A DNA stretch of 64,000 nucleotides, from contig JAFXMZ010000003.1 of the NCBI GenBank assembly GCA_017529925.1, positions 1 to 64,000 on the forward strand. Direction: 5' to 3'. Origin of the DNA: Clostridiales bacterium. GTDB taxonomy: Bacteria > Bacillota > Clostridia > Saccharofermentanales > Saccharofermentanaceae. This document shows, piece by piece, positions 36,204 through 44,582 of this stretch. The notes under the pieces were generated by a model. The model saw nothing but the letters and a program-made list of their open reading frames with translations. It did no database searches and was not told where the DNA came from. A program made the position numbers and the translations under genes. Every line of letters begins with the position of its first letter. The stretch's first letter is position 1.

Positions 36204-36302
36204 TTTAGGGAACTTTCTACCTGATTTAGGAATAAAAAGTTCCATGAAATCGTTGCGTTTTAGGGAACTTTCTGGCATATTAAAGACATAAAAGTTCCCT
36301 AA
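36204..36302. repeat. Hairpin-repeat pair, AGGGAACTTT family
   Basis: AGGGAACTTT (36207, 36262; period 55) alternates with inverted AAAAGTTCC(CT). The second hairpin has a TTTAGGGAACTTT stem and ends two nt before the upstream ATG of the Fic gene, so it could mask its leader. Confidence 0.7.
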
Positions 36303-36315
36303 AATGGAGGATCGG

Positions 36316-37257
36316 ATGAGCAGGATCGATAGAATAAACATATTGATTAATGAGAAAGCCGAAGCCGAAGCGAGGCTTAGACTTATACCGTATGACGGTT
36401 CTCCTGAAGTGAAGGAGAATAAAAGCGGTAAGTATCTCTATATCAGAAAAAGGATAGCCGGAAAGTTGACTTCCCAGTATGTAGATGTTTATTCAGATGA
36501 TCTGTATCAGCTTCTTCTCCGCAATTCAAAAGAGTCGCGCGAACTGAAAAAGAGGATACGATATATAAACAGCCAGCTTGCAGAGCTTGGATTCACTCCT
36601 GGCGTACTGTCTCCTGATGTATTGTTGAATCTTGATTTTGCACGCGCAAATATTAAGAATGTGATCTATGATCAGGCGGTCCTTGAGGGAGTAGCTACAA
36701 CGTTCCCCCAGACAGCGGATATCATTGACAACGGAACAGTCAACAATATGACCGTTAGTGATGTTCAGAAGATCTTGAACCTCAAGCATGCATGGGAATT
36801 TATTCTTGATGAGGATATCATCGGAGCTGATCATGACTACTACATGCTGTCTCATATTGCCAAGCTCATAAATGAGGGTTTCTATACAGATGGCGGAAGG
36901 ATCAGAAGCGTGCCTGTAGCTATCGGCGGGAGCAGTTATATTCCACCAGTTCCGGTTGAAGCGGACGTGAAAGACAGTATCCGTTCTATCATTGAAGAAT
37001 CTAAGGACAGTATAAATATTGCAATAAAACTTTGCCTTTATGTTATGAAGACACAGATTTTCATCGATGGTAATAAAAGAGCTGCAGTCATATTCGCAAA
37101 TCATTATCTGATATCGAAAGGATCGGGACTGCTGGTCATACCTGAGAAGGAAGTACCTGAGTTCAAGAGTCTTCTGGTGGAATACTATGAAAATGATCAG
37201 ATAGAAGAGATAACTTCATTTATGAAAGAAAAATGCGTGAGGAAAATGAAGGAGTGA
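36316..37257 (+). CDS. Fic-domain protein with altered catalytic motif
   Basis: 313 residues from the ATG at 36316, five nt behind GGAGG (an ATG 12 nt upstream overlaps that site). The C-terminal Fic core reads TQIFIDGNKRAAVIFANHYL; canonical Fic is HxFx(D/E)GNGRxxR. The catalytic His is Gln here, while the anion-loop DGN and Arg remain. Related Firmicutes proteins share this form. AMPylation is therefore doubtful; a phosphotransferase or regulatory role is possible. The gene is A/T-rich next to a repeat array, suggesting acquisition. No antitoxin-like partner is seen. Confidence 0.75.
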   Translation: MSRIDRINILINEKAEAEARLRLIPYDGSPEVKENKSGKYLYIRKRIAGKLTSQYVDVYSDDLYQLLLRNSKESRELKKRIRYINSQLAELGFTPGVLSPDVLLNLDFARANIKNVIYDQAVLEGVATTFPQTADIIDNGTVNNMTVSDVQKILNLKHAWEFILDEDIIGADHDYYMLSHIAKLINEGFYTDGGRIRSVPVAIGGSSYIPPVPVEADVKDSIRSIIEESKDSINIAIKLCLYVMKTQIFIDGNKRAAVIFANHYLISKGSGLLVIPEKEVPEFKSLLVEYYENDQIEEITSFMKEKCVRKMKE

Positions 37258-37317
37258 CGGACAACATAAATTGGCCATATTAACATACTAAATCATGACT
37301 TTGAAGAGTTGATCGGT

Positions 37318-37347
37318 AAAGGGGATGCTATGTAGCGTCCCCTTTTT
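37318..37347 (+). terminator. Intrinsic terminator after the Fic gene
   Basis: GGGGATGCT-ATGT-AGCGTCCCC (one G-U pair) followed by TTTTT. Confidence 0.85.
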
Positions 37348-37382
37348 CCATAGGCAGTTAATAGAGTGTGAATTGTTTGTAA

Positions 37383-37439
37383 AACAATCTGATATCCTAC
37401 GTTTATCAGATTGTTCACTCCTTGTTGAGGAGTGAACAA
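37383..37439. promoter_or_regulatory. Two overlapping perfect inverted repeats
   Basis: AACAATCTGATA (37383-37394) pairs with TATCAGATTGTT (37404-37415). TTGTTCACTCC (37411-37421) pairs with GGAGTGAACAA (37429-37439). The two share TTGTT, so only one can form fully at a time. They precede the broken zinc-ribbon gene by 60 nt and could be an attenuator or paired operators. Confidence 0.6.
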
Positions 37440-37499
37440 ATATGATCTATAGAATCTGATATAGATTAATTATGCATAACGAAACGGAGGGGTAGAAGA

Positions 37500-38305
37500 A
37501 TGAAGATCATTCCCATGAACTGCACTAATTGTGGACATACTGTTGATGTTGATTTTGATAATCCTTGTACTTTTTGCGCATATTGCGGTTCGAAGCTAAT
37601 GCTTGATGTCGAGGCAATTCAGAATCTATTGATAGCTAAAGAACAAACTAAACAGAATGCTAATGAACAGGAAACAAAACAAAAAGAATTGATGCAAAAA
37701 CAAAAGAGGTTCGCATTAAGGAAGAAGCAAAGCTAGAAGCGATGAGAATTAAAAAAAAGTCGGAACATTCTTCAGATTTTTTTATATTATTATTAATTAT
37801 ATTATTTATAATGGTTGGTATTATTCCGATTGTAGTAATGTCGTGCAATGAGAATAATCGGAAGAATCAACTTAAAGAGTTGAGCCTTGAAATTGAAGAA
37901 TGTATCGAGGATGGCGATTATGATGAGGCTAACAAGCTTAACCGCGAACTTAATCAACTAGCAGGTGAATTGTCTGGGAGTGATGAAGATAAGTGGAAGG
38001 AACAGTACAATGATTATAAGTACTTGATTGAAAAAACAAGGCGAGAAGATCTTGGAATTGAAGCTCAAAAGATAACAATGACAAAGAGTTCATCCGATAT
38101 CCGTAAATACAATAGAGAGCAGGCAGAAAGGTATTTTGAGGATCTGGGATTCTACTATATAACTCTAGTTGAGAACGATCCGATAATAAACATATTTAAA
38201 AAAGATAGTATTAGTGATGTCAGTATAGATGGTGAAAAAAGCTTTGAAGTAGGTGATGTATTCAGTGACGATGATGAAGTTTGCATATATTATTATCCTG
38301 ATTAA
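37500..38305 (+). pseudogene. Zinc-ribbon membrane protein split by a frameshift
   Basis: Two frames form one gene. 37500-37736 codes for a zinc ribbon (NCTNCG, CAYCG) and a Lys/Gln-rich helix. 37742-38305 codes for a TM helix (FILLLIILFIMVGIIPIVV) and a charged soluble domain of about 150 residues. Just before 37742 the second frame is open upstream and continues the helix (KTKEVRIKEEAKLEAMRIK), so one base was probably lost or gained in the A-rich stretch near 37695. The layout matches the intact gene at 35748. Composition is strongly A/T-rich. No classical slippery heptamer is present. Confidence 0.65.
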
Positions 38306-38335
38306 ATAAACTAACACAAATTCAATAGGTGCGTG

Positions 38336-38492
38336 TGAATAGAAATAACAATTAGCCGGCTTGAATCCATAATACAGATCCGCATGCGCTGTCAAGGCCG
38401 ACGCCGCAAAGGCGGTGGCGAAGCCAGCCTTGACAGGAAGGCACGGCGGATCTGTTTGCTTTTATACAAGCCGGCTAATTGTCTTTTATTCA
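38336..38492. repeat. 157-bp nested inverted-repeat element
   Basis: Outer arms TGAATAGAAATAACAATTAG…/…CTAATTGTCTTTTATTCA continue into a perfect ACAATTAGCCGGCTTG / CAAGCCGGCTAATTGT. Inside are ACAGATCCGC (38374) with GCGGATCTGT (38446), CTGTCAAGGC (38389) with GCCTTGACAG (38427), and a small CGCC-GCAAA-GGCG hairpin. The whole folds into one long rod. It could be a MITE-like mobile repeat or a structured RNA; it has no reading frame. Confidence 0.75.
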
Positions 38493-38554
38493 TATTTCTA
38501 TAAAGAGTATCGCTTCATTAATGATTGTTTGCTCCATTGTGATAAAATCACTTT

Positions 38555-39349
38555 ATGGTGAATAATCATTTTAGGCGTTTTATTTTACTGACTGCAGCTG
38601 TCTTGACGGCAGGTGCTTTGTTTTGTTCATGTTCCTCTTCTAAGGTGGCGCTGACGGCCGAGGAGGTCCAGGAGACGATAGACTCCGTGAGGTTCTCCGT
38701 GCAGGGGACAGGGGAGATCGCGATCATAAGTGATGATTCCGGAAAGAGATATGTAATACTGCCGTCCTATGCGGATGTGAAGTCGACGAGCGTCGGTTTT
38801 GACGGCGAGGTCCTGAATATAAAGATCGGCGATGAGACGCTGGTGTCCGGACAGGACATGCCTGAGCTCGAGTTTGGGAAAGAGTACCTTTTCGAGGTGG
38901 GCGGAAATGCTGCGGGAGTCATCACTTTTGTGAAGGCGCGCGATGCCGCAACGCTGTTCCTGACGACTGATGGCGAAGAGTTGGGTAAGGTCAACGAGGA
39001 TCCCGGGCATGAGGCGGATGCGCGTGTGATGCTGTATGGCGTCAACGGGGCGCTCGAGTGTATGGATACCGAGGCTTCGATCGGGCAGTGTGTTGATCGG
39101 GCGGCGAGCGCAGGCGGCGAGGCGCCCGGCGGGAGATCGTACGATATCTGTCTGGATGAGGCCGCGGACCTGTTCGGGATGGGGAAGGCCGACACATGGT
39201 GCCTTCTGGATGTGTATGTGGCTGAGGATGCGGCTTCTCTGGCTGAGGAGACAGCTTCGGCCGACAGGTCGTCCGGAGCGCGCGGCCTGGTGGATGTTTA
39301 TTCGAACGGAGTGTATCTGGGACTCTTCAGATTGAGCAGCTGCGAGTGA
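38555..39349 (+). CDS. Lipoprotein with truncated CotH-like domain
   Basis: 264 residues. The signal peptide ends near a lipobox (ALFCSC). The second half follows the CotH kinase-domain order: RSYDICLDEAADLFGMGKADTWCLLDVYVAED resembles 'Y.lkL…LLGmgka.dWvLla.y.D', and the last residues, VDVYSNGVYLGLFRLS, match the strand at which CotH proteins continue for another 150-200 residues. The RGN-type motif is replaced by VDRAAS. It is therefore probably a decayed or shortened CotH relative, not an active spore-coat kinase. Confidence 0.55.
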   Translation: MVNNHFRRFILLTAAVLTAGALFCSCSSSKVALTAEEVQETIDSVRFSVQGTGEIAIISDDSGKRYVILPSYADVKSTSVGFDGEVLNIKIGDETLVSGQDMPELEFGKEYLFEVGGNAAGVITFVKARDAATLFLTTDGEELGKVNEDPGHEADARVMLYGVNGALECMDTEASIGQCVDRAASAGGEAPGGRSYDICLDEAADLFGMGKADTWCLLDVYVAEDAASLAEETASADRSSGARGLVDVYSNGVYLGLFRLSSCE

Positions 39350-39504
39350 CCTGCAGGGGATCTGCTGAGATTTATGTGGCGTCGGTGATCCCGGCGGTGT
39401 TTTATTTGGACAGAATCATGTCGAAAAGGGTGAATGGCGGGGGCGGTGCGGTGTTTTTGAAGGTGAGTGGTGACATTGCCGGAGAACTGCGCCGTTAAGA
39501 CGTT

Positions 39505-39519
39505 TGTAACATTGTTACA
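39505..39519. promoter_or_regulatory. Palindrome TGTAACATTGTTACA
   Basis: Perfect 7-1-7 palindrome, identical to the one at 25514-25528. It lies 18 nt before the hairpin array at 39537. Confidence 0.5.
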
Positions 39520-39536
39520 TGGCTTCGGAGGAAGCA

Positions 39537-39897
39537 GATGCATCCCCAAATCGCATTTTTCCAAAATGGGGATGCATAAACAGAGGACAGATGCATCCCC
39601 AAATCGCATTTTTCCAAAATGGGGATGCATAAACAGAGGACAGATGCATCCCCAAAACGCGTTTTTCTAAAATGGGGATGCATAAACAGAGGACAGATGC
39701 ATCCCCAAATCGTGTTTTTCCAAAATGGGGATGCATAGGCGGAGAACAGATGCATCCCCAAAACGCGTTTTCCTAAAATTGGGATGCATAGGCGGAGAAC
39801 AAATGCATCCCCCAATCGTGTTTTTCTAAAATGGGGATGCATGGGAAGGGAATAAATGCATCCCCAAAGTGCGATTTTCAAAATTGGGGATGCATTG
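39537..39897. repeat. Hairpin-repeat array, ATGCATCCCC family
   Basis: Seven units start near 39538, 39591, 39643, 39696, 39750, 39803 and 39856 (period 53-54). Each is ATGCATCCCCAAA, a TCGCATTTTTC-like loop, then TTTGGGGATGCAT, a stem of up to 14 bp. Units 1-4 are nearly identical, units 5-7 drift. The loop and CATCCC core resemble the GGGATGAAA arrays. The gap 39350-40130 holds nothing else convincing. Confidence 0.9.
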
Positions 39898-40130
39898 TGG
39901 ATTATATCCCCATGAATCCGGCGCAAAAAAACGTAAACTCGAGGTTGTTTGCGATCCCACACTGATCAAAAGGATTTCTGCTTACTGATGACCATGCTGA
40001 CAGCGATCATATGACCGCAGTCATATTAGATCGTGACCCGGGTCAGTTTCGATGTGCACGCAATTCGCGTAGGATGGAGGCAGAAACGGAAATACAGCGG
40101 TTCTGACATAGGATTAGAAGAGGTGCGTAT

Positions 40131-40565
40131 ATGAAAAAGATGAAGACGGCAAATGGCACGAAGACATTGAGGAAAAGCGTGAAGGCGCTGCCGGCAGGCG
40201 TGGCCGTCCTTATCATGTGCGCCGCACTTGCAGGATGCAGATATGTTTCGAGCTATAAGGCGCTGTGCCTCGTGACTTCTGAACATTCTGACTCAGGGTA
40301 TATGTCCTTTTCCAGCTTTGAAGGGACGAAGGTCTTCACTTTTAATGTTGACGAGGATGAAAAAATCGATTACAGGATCAAGGTAACGGAAGGCAGCCTG
40401 ACGCTCAGTTATGACAGTGACGGAACGAAGAAGGAGGTCGTGACAGCTGGTCCCGGCGATGTGATCGACGGCTCCATCGAAAAGCCCGGCGACGGCAAAG
40501 TCTACGTCATTATAGAAACGGACGGGGAGTGCAGCGACGGCAAGGTCGAGTTCGAAGTGAACTGA
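40131..40565 (+). CDS. Small lipoprotein
   Basis: 144 residues with an N-terminal basic stretch, a hydrophobic helix and lipobox ALAGC. The mature part (about 110 residues) is a beta-rich domain with KIDYRIKVTEGSLTLSYDSDG and a Gly/Asp loop. No family recognised. AGAGGTG lies upstream of the ATG. Anchored on the outer membrane face. Confidence 0.7.
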   Translation: MKKMKTANGTKTLRKSVKALPAGVAVLIMCAALAGCRYVSSYKALCLVTSEHSDSGYMSFSSFEGTKVFTFNVDEDEKIDYRIKVTEGSLTLSYDSDGTKKEVVTAGPGDVIDGSIEKPGDGKVYVIIETDGECSDGKVEFEVN

Positions 40566-40640
40566 AGTTATTGAAGACAGGAAACAGTTCAGCTGCAGGA
40601 GGCGGCGGAGCGGTGTGGCCTTAAGAAAGCGATTCTCCTG

Positions 40641-40775
40641 CGGGGGATAAACGGCCGCGCCGGCACCACCGCATGACGCGGGATGTTTCGGCGGGGGTCA
40701 ACCGGCCGCGCCGGCACCACCGCATGACGCGGGATGTTTCGGCTGGGGTCAACCGGTCGCGCCGGCACCGCCGCC
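40641..40775. repeat. 51-bp tandem repeat that includes the AraC gene end
   Basis: Two full copies (40641-40691, 40692-40742) and a partial third (from 40743) share GGTCAACCGGCCGCGCCGGC and GCATGACGCGGGATGTTTCGG. The third copy is the last nine codons plus stop of the AraC-type gene on the minus strand, so the gene end is reiterated twice downstream. Confidence 0.85.
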
Positions 40776-41699
40776 TGCGCCGGGCGCAGGGACGTATCCT
40801 CCGCTTGCCGAGATCTCGCGGTATTTCTTCTTATAGTCGCTTGGTGACATCCCGAAAAACTTGCGGAAAGTCTCCGACATATAACTCGTTCCGCCGAAGC
40901 CTGTCATGGCGGCGATCTCGGTCAGGGTTCCGCTGTTGCTGCGGAGGTGTTCCGCGACTTTCCTTGCGCGGAAGCGCATGAGATAAGTGACAGGTGATTC
41001 GTTTACATAGTCCTTGAAGATCGTGTTGCACAGTGAACGGCTGATGCCGGCGCTCTGAGCGATATTATCGAGGGTGACCTGACCCGCATAGGACTCCGTG
41101 ATGTATCTGTTCATCATCTTGAAGTAGCGCATGTGGGGATCGGATGCAACTTCTTTGGTGGCGCCGTAGCAGGCAGACTGCTTCCTGATAAGGTCCCATA
41201 TCCTGAAGAAGCTGAGTGTAATCTCGAAAGGGTCGTGACGCTTCTCGGGCAGGGAATGCATGATATTCCTGACGGCTTCGGTGAATTCATTCTTATAACG
41301 GAATCTGATATAAGGGATGTCGGGGTTGTCGATGATGGGGCGGATCGCCTGCATCTCCACGGGGACCGATGACATCAGGATGCTCGGGTGGGCGACGAAG
41401 ATGACATATGTCGCGCTGCCGCCGTCGATGCAGTAGTTGTAGTGGATCTGGTTGGAATTGATGAAGATCGTGTCTCCTTCGTTCAGGAGCAGGTTCTTGC
41501 CGTTGACCGAGTACATGAGCTTGCCGGATTTGACGGTCATCATCTCGATATCCTCGTGAAAATGGGGCACGCGCTCCCAGGGGGCGTTCGGCTCTATCCA
41601 GCCGTCGTATATATAGGAAGGGAACGACTGATCGTCGTAATTGACTATCTCGGAACCGTCGTCGCGCTTTACTATGAGGCCCATCGCATCTCTGTTCAT
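40749..41699 (-). CDS. AraC-family regulator with cupin sensor domain
   Basis: 316 residues. An N-terminal cupin (HFHEDIEMMTVKSGKL, NEGDTIFINSNQIHY) should bind a small ligand, often a sugar. The C-terminal double HTH (about 200-300) contains VTLDNIAQSAGISRSLCNTIFKDYV and LTEIAAMTGFGGTSYMSETFRKFFGMSPSDY. A Gly/Ala/Pro tail (GAGGGAGATG) follows that is not part of the domain and is coded by the repeated 51-bp unit. GGAAGG lies upstream. It is divergent from the ABC operon at 41862, a possible target. Confidence 0.88.
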   Translation of the reverse strand: MNRDAMGLIVKRDDGSEIVNYDDQSFPSYIYDGWIEPNAPWERVPHFHEDIEMMTVKSGKLMYSVNGKNLLLNEGDTIFINSNQIHYNYCIDGGSATYVIFVAHPSILMSSVPVEMQAIRPIIDNPDIPYIRFRYKNEFTEAVRNIMHSLPEKRHDPFEITLSFFRIWDLIRKQSACYGATKEVASDPHMRYFKMMNRYITESYAGQVTLDNIAQSAGISRSLCNTIFKDYVNESPVTYLMRFRARKVAEHLRSNSGTLTEIAAMTGFGGTSYMSETFRKFFGMSPSDYKKKYREISASGGYVPAPGAGGGAGATG

Positions 41700-41861
41700 A
41701 ACAATATCCTTCCTGTGGAGAGTGAATTATAACTATTTTCCAGTTCTGTGGAATATAGTTATCAAAATGTGCTCTAAATGGTGTTGAACAGCACCTGTAA
41801 TTACAATATACTTGATATCGAGAAGGAAAACAACAGATATTTCACATCGAAAGGAAAGAAT

Positions 41862-42803
41862 ATGGGAAACGAAGCGATCATTATGAAAAATGTGTGTAAG
41901 GACTTCAAGGTCCTTAACCGCCATGAGGGACTCAAGGGTAGCATCAGAGACCTCTTTTCGAGGGATTATAAGACGATCAGTGCCGTAAAGGACGTGACAC
42001 TCACGGTCGGAAAAGGCGAGATGATCGGATATTTAGGGCCGAACGGCGCGGGCAAGTCGACGACGATCAAGATGATGACGGGCGTTCTCGAGCCGACGTC
42101 GGGAGAGATACTGGTCAACGGCGTGGTGCCGTATCAGAACAGGACGAAGAACTGCGAGAACATAGGAGTCGTTTTCGGACAGAGGAGCCAGCTGTGGTGG
42201 TCGCTGCCGCTCATCGAGTCGTTCAAGCTCCTGCGCGATATCTATATGGTCGACGAAAAGGACTATCAGGACATGCTCGACCTCTACAGCAGCCTCGTCG
42301 ACATCGAGCCGATCCTGCATAAGCCGGTCAGGCAGATGTCACTCGGACAGAGGACGCTGAGCGATATCCTTGCGGCGTTCCTGCACAATCCGGACATCGT
42401 TTTCCTCGACGAGCCGACGATCGGACTCGACGTTTCGATGAAGTCGAAGATCCGTTCGCTGATCGCGGGCCTCAACGAGCAGAAGAAGACGACGGTCATC
42501 CTGACGACACACGACATGGGCGACGTTGACGCGCTCTGCAAGAGGATCATCATCATCGACAAGGGAATGAAGATCTACGACAACGACATCGAAAAGCTCA
42601 AGAGCTACTTCGGTGCGTACAGGACACTGAAGCTCATTTTCGAGGACGGGTCGATAGAAGAGACGGTCATCGACGAGAGCAAGACAGACATCATGGATGT
42701 CATCAAGCAGAACGACAGACAGAAGAAGATAAAGGATATACAGCTTATCGAGATCTCGACCGAGCAGGTCATCAAGAAGATCTACGAAGGAGGAGACATA
42801 TGA
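41862..42803 (+). CDS. ABC-2 exporter ATPase (COG4586 type)
   Basis: 313 residues from the ATG at 41862, preceded by AAAGGAAAG; the upstream ATG is out of context. Walker A GPNGAGKST, Walker B IVFLDEPTIGLD, switch TTHDMGD. The signature is MSLGQRTL, not LSGGQ, as is usual for COG4586. It overlaps the first permease gene by 4 nt (ATGA). With the two permeases it forms the three-gene ABC-2/DUF990 exporter seen in many Firmicutes, of unknown substrate, possibly lipids, peptides or antibiotics. Confidence 0.9.
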   Translation: MGNEAIIMKNVCKDFKVLNRHEGLKGSIRDLFSRDYKTISAVKDVTLTVGKGEMIGYLGPNGAGKSTTIKMMTGVLEPTSGEILVNGVVPYQNRTKNCENIGVVFGQRSQLWWSLPLIESFKLLRDIYMVDEKDYQDMLDLYSSLVDIEPILHKPVRQMSLGQRTLSDILAAFLHNPDIVFLDEPTIGLDVSMKSKIRSLIAGLNEQKKTTVILTTHDMGDVDALCKRIIIIDKGMKIYDNDIEKLKSYFGAYRTLKLIFEDGSIEETVIDESKTDIMDVIKQNDRQKKIKDIQLIEISTEQVIKKIYEGGDI

Positions 42804-43648
42804 GCAGCAACGAAACAATGACCCAGGGCAGGAAGCGCCGGACGAACAACCGTCTGTGGGCCCTGACGCGTGCGGGCATAATGGAGTCGCTGCAGTTCAG
42901 GCTCGGGACTTTCGTCACGCTGTTCGCGAACCTCATCTACCTCGTGCTCGTATACTACCTCTGGAAAGCGATCTACGATTCAGCAGGCACCGACGTCGTT
43001 AACGGCATGTCCTTCAACGACACGATGATCTATCTGATCCTTGCGACGGCACTTTTCAATTTCCTCGAAATGTTCGTCGTCTGGGACATGAGCCGCGCCA
43101 TTCAGTCGGGCAAGATAATACTCGATCTTTTAAAGCCCATGAAGTACCGCCGGTACACATTCTGGAGCTACTCGGGCGCACACGTAATGCAGTTCATCCT
43201 GTCGTTCGTACCGACGTTCATCGTCGTCATGATAGTGACAGGCGGCGCCATCCATATCGGCCTCAACATGATATGGTTCATGATCTCCGTGATCTTTGCG
43301 CTGCTGGTCAATTTCAACATCGAAATGATCGTCGCCACCATATGTCTTTACACGGAGTCGACATGGGGCATAAACATAGTGAAGGAAACGATCGTCCTGC
43401 TCCTGTCAGGTGCATCGATACCGCTGGCATTCTTCCCGGATTCGCTCGCGCGGATCGTGAAGTATCTGCCGTTCCGTGCGGTCTACGATACTCCGCTTTC
43501 GATCCTTCTCCAGAAGAACGGATCGGATGAGTGGCTCGGACTCTTTTCGCTGTGGGGACAGCAGATCATATGGATCGTCATTCTGTCGGTCGCGGGTACG
43601 CTGTTCTGGAATCATTCGGTGAAGAAGATCACCGTGAACGGAGGTTGA
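42800..43648 (+). CDS. ABC-2 permease subunit (COG4587 type)
   Basis: 282 residues with about six TM helices. It overlaps the ATPase by 4 nt. The N-terminal basic segment (GRKRRTNNRLWALTRAG) leads into MESLQFRLGTF, the usual opening of COG4587/DUF990 permeases. It pairs with the following COG3694-type subunit as a heterodimer. Confidence 0.85.
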   Translation: MSSNETMTQGRKRRTNNRLWALTRAGIMESLQFRLGTFVTLFANLIYLVLVYYLWKAIYDSAGTDVVNGMSFNDTMIYLILATALFNFLEMFVVWDMSRAIQSGKIILDLLKPMKYRRYTFWSYSGAHVMQFILSFVPTFIVVMIVTGGAIHIGLNMIWFMISVIFALLVNFNIEMIVATICLYTESTWGINIVKETIVLLLSGASIPLAFFPDSLARIVKYLPFRAVYDTPLSILLQKNGSDEWLGLFSLWGQQIIWIVILSVAGTLFWNHSVKKITVNGG

Positions 43649-43651
43649 CGT

Positions 43652-44581
43652 ATGGGTGATGATAGGATATTGAATGCCGGTTCGGGCGGCGGTGTCAGCG
43701 GTTTCAGCGGCGGCGTCGGCAACGGCGAAAAAGGTATAAACGGCGCAAACGGCGGGAGTGCCGGAACTCTTGCGGAAGGCAGGAGGAGAGGCCTCGGTTT
43801 CTACGTGAGGATATACAGGAAGATCCTTGTGCAGGATCTGAAGAGCAAGATGAGCTACAGGGCTGATTTTATAATCTCGACGATCGGCATGATCATGACC
43901 AACCTGGCGGGATTCCTGACGTTCATGATCCTGTTCGGACGCTTTCCGTCGATCAACGGATGGGACTACCATCACATGCTGTTCCTGTATGCTTTTTCGC
44001 TGATCGCGCTGACGCCGGTGCAGTGCTTCTTCGACAATAACTGGAACCTGAGGTTCATGGTCCAGAGCGGTGATTTTATCAAGTACTGTTTCAGGCCGGT
44101 CAACGTGTTCTTCTACTTCATGTCGGAGGTCTTTGACGTGAAGGGATTAGGGCAGCTGGCGTTCGGTGTCGGTACACTGATCTATGCCTGGAACAAGATC
44201 GGGCTCGGGGTGTCGGTAGTCATCATACTGAAGCTCATCGTGTATCTTATGACGGCATCGCTGTTCATGATCGCGATAATGAATGCGGCTGCGGCGACCT
44301 GCTTCTGGATACAGGGCTCGGGCTATGTCATGGTCATCATGTTCCGCTTTAAGGATTTTGCGAAGTACCCGGCGAGCATCTTTTCGAGTGTTTTCAAGTT
44401 CGTGTTCACTTTCATAATCCCGATCGCGTTCATTGCATACTACCCGAGCCTCGTGCTGCTGCAGCCCGACTCCGTGCCGCTGCTGTCGTGGCTGTCGCCG
44501 CTGATCGGTCTTCTGTTCTTCTGGCTCAGCTACAAGTTCTGGATGCTCGGCGTCAGGAAGTACGACTTCACGGGTTCGTAA
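43652..44581 (+). CDS. ABC-2 permease subunit (COG3694 type)
   Basis: 309 residues. GGAGG lies 7 nt before the ATG, so the start is firm. About six TM helices follow a Gly/Ser/Asn-rich extension of some 45 residues (GSGGGVSGFSGGVGNGEKG…) that the family normally lacks. The core opening is YVRIYRKILVQDLKSKMSYRADF. It is the last gene of the operon. A stretch of GTCATCG repeats fills 44583-44665. Confidence 0.85.
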   Translation: MGDDRILNAGSGGGVSGFSGGVGNGEKGINGANGGSAGTLAEGRRRGLGFYVRIYRKILVQDLKSKMSYRADFIISTIGMIMTNLAGFLTFMILFGRFPSINGWDYHHMLFLYAFSLIALTPVQCFFDNNWNLRFMVQSGDFIKYCFRPVNVFFYFMSEVFDVKGLGQLAFGVGTLIYAWNKIGLGVSVVIILKLIVYLMTASLFMIAIMNAAAATCFWIQGSGYVMVIMFRFKDFAKYPASIFSSVFKFVFTFIIPIAFIAYYPSLVLLQPDSVPLLSWLSPLIGLLFFWLSYKFWMLGVRKYDFTGS

Positions 44582-44582
44582 G

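Noticed and set aside
37690..37745. Programmed -1 frameshift in the zinc-ribbon gene
   Set aside because: No X-XXY-YYZ slippery heptamer in the right frame and no stimulatory stem directly after it; an ordinary indel is simpler.
39537..39897. Hairpin arrays as CRISPR
   Set aside because: The repeats are inverted palindromic pairs, the intervening sequences are shared between units and not unique spacers, and no cas gene is in the window.
39495..39962. Minus-strand 155-codon frame in the ATGCATCCCC array
   Set aside because: It only translates the repeat unit over and over; no start signal.
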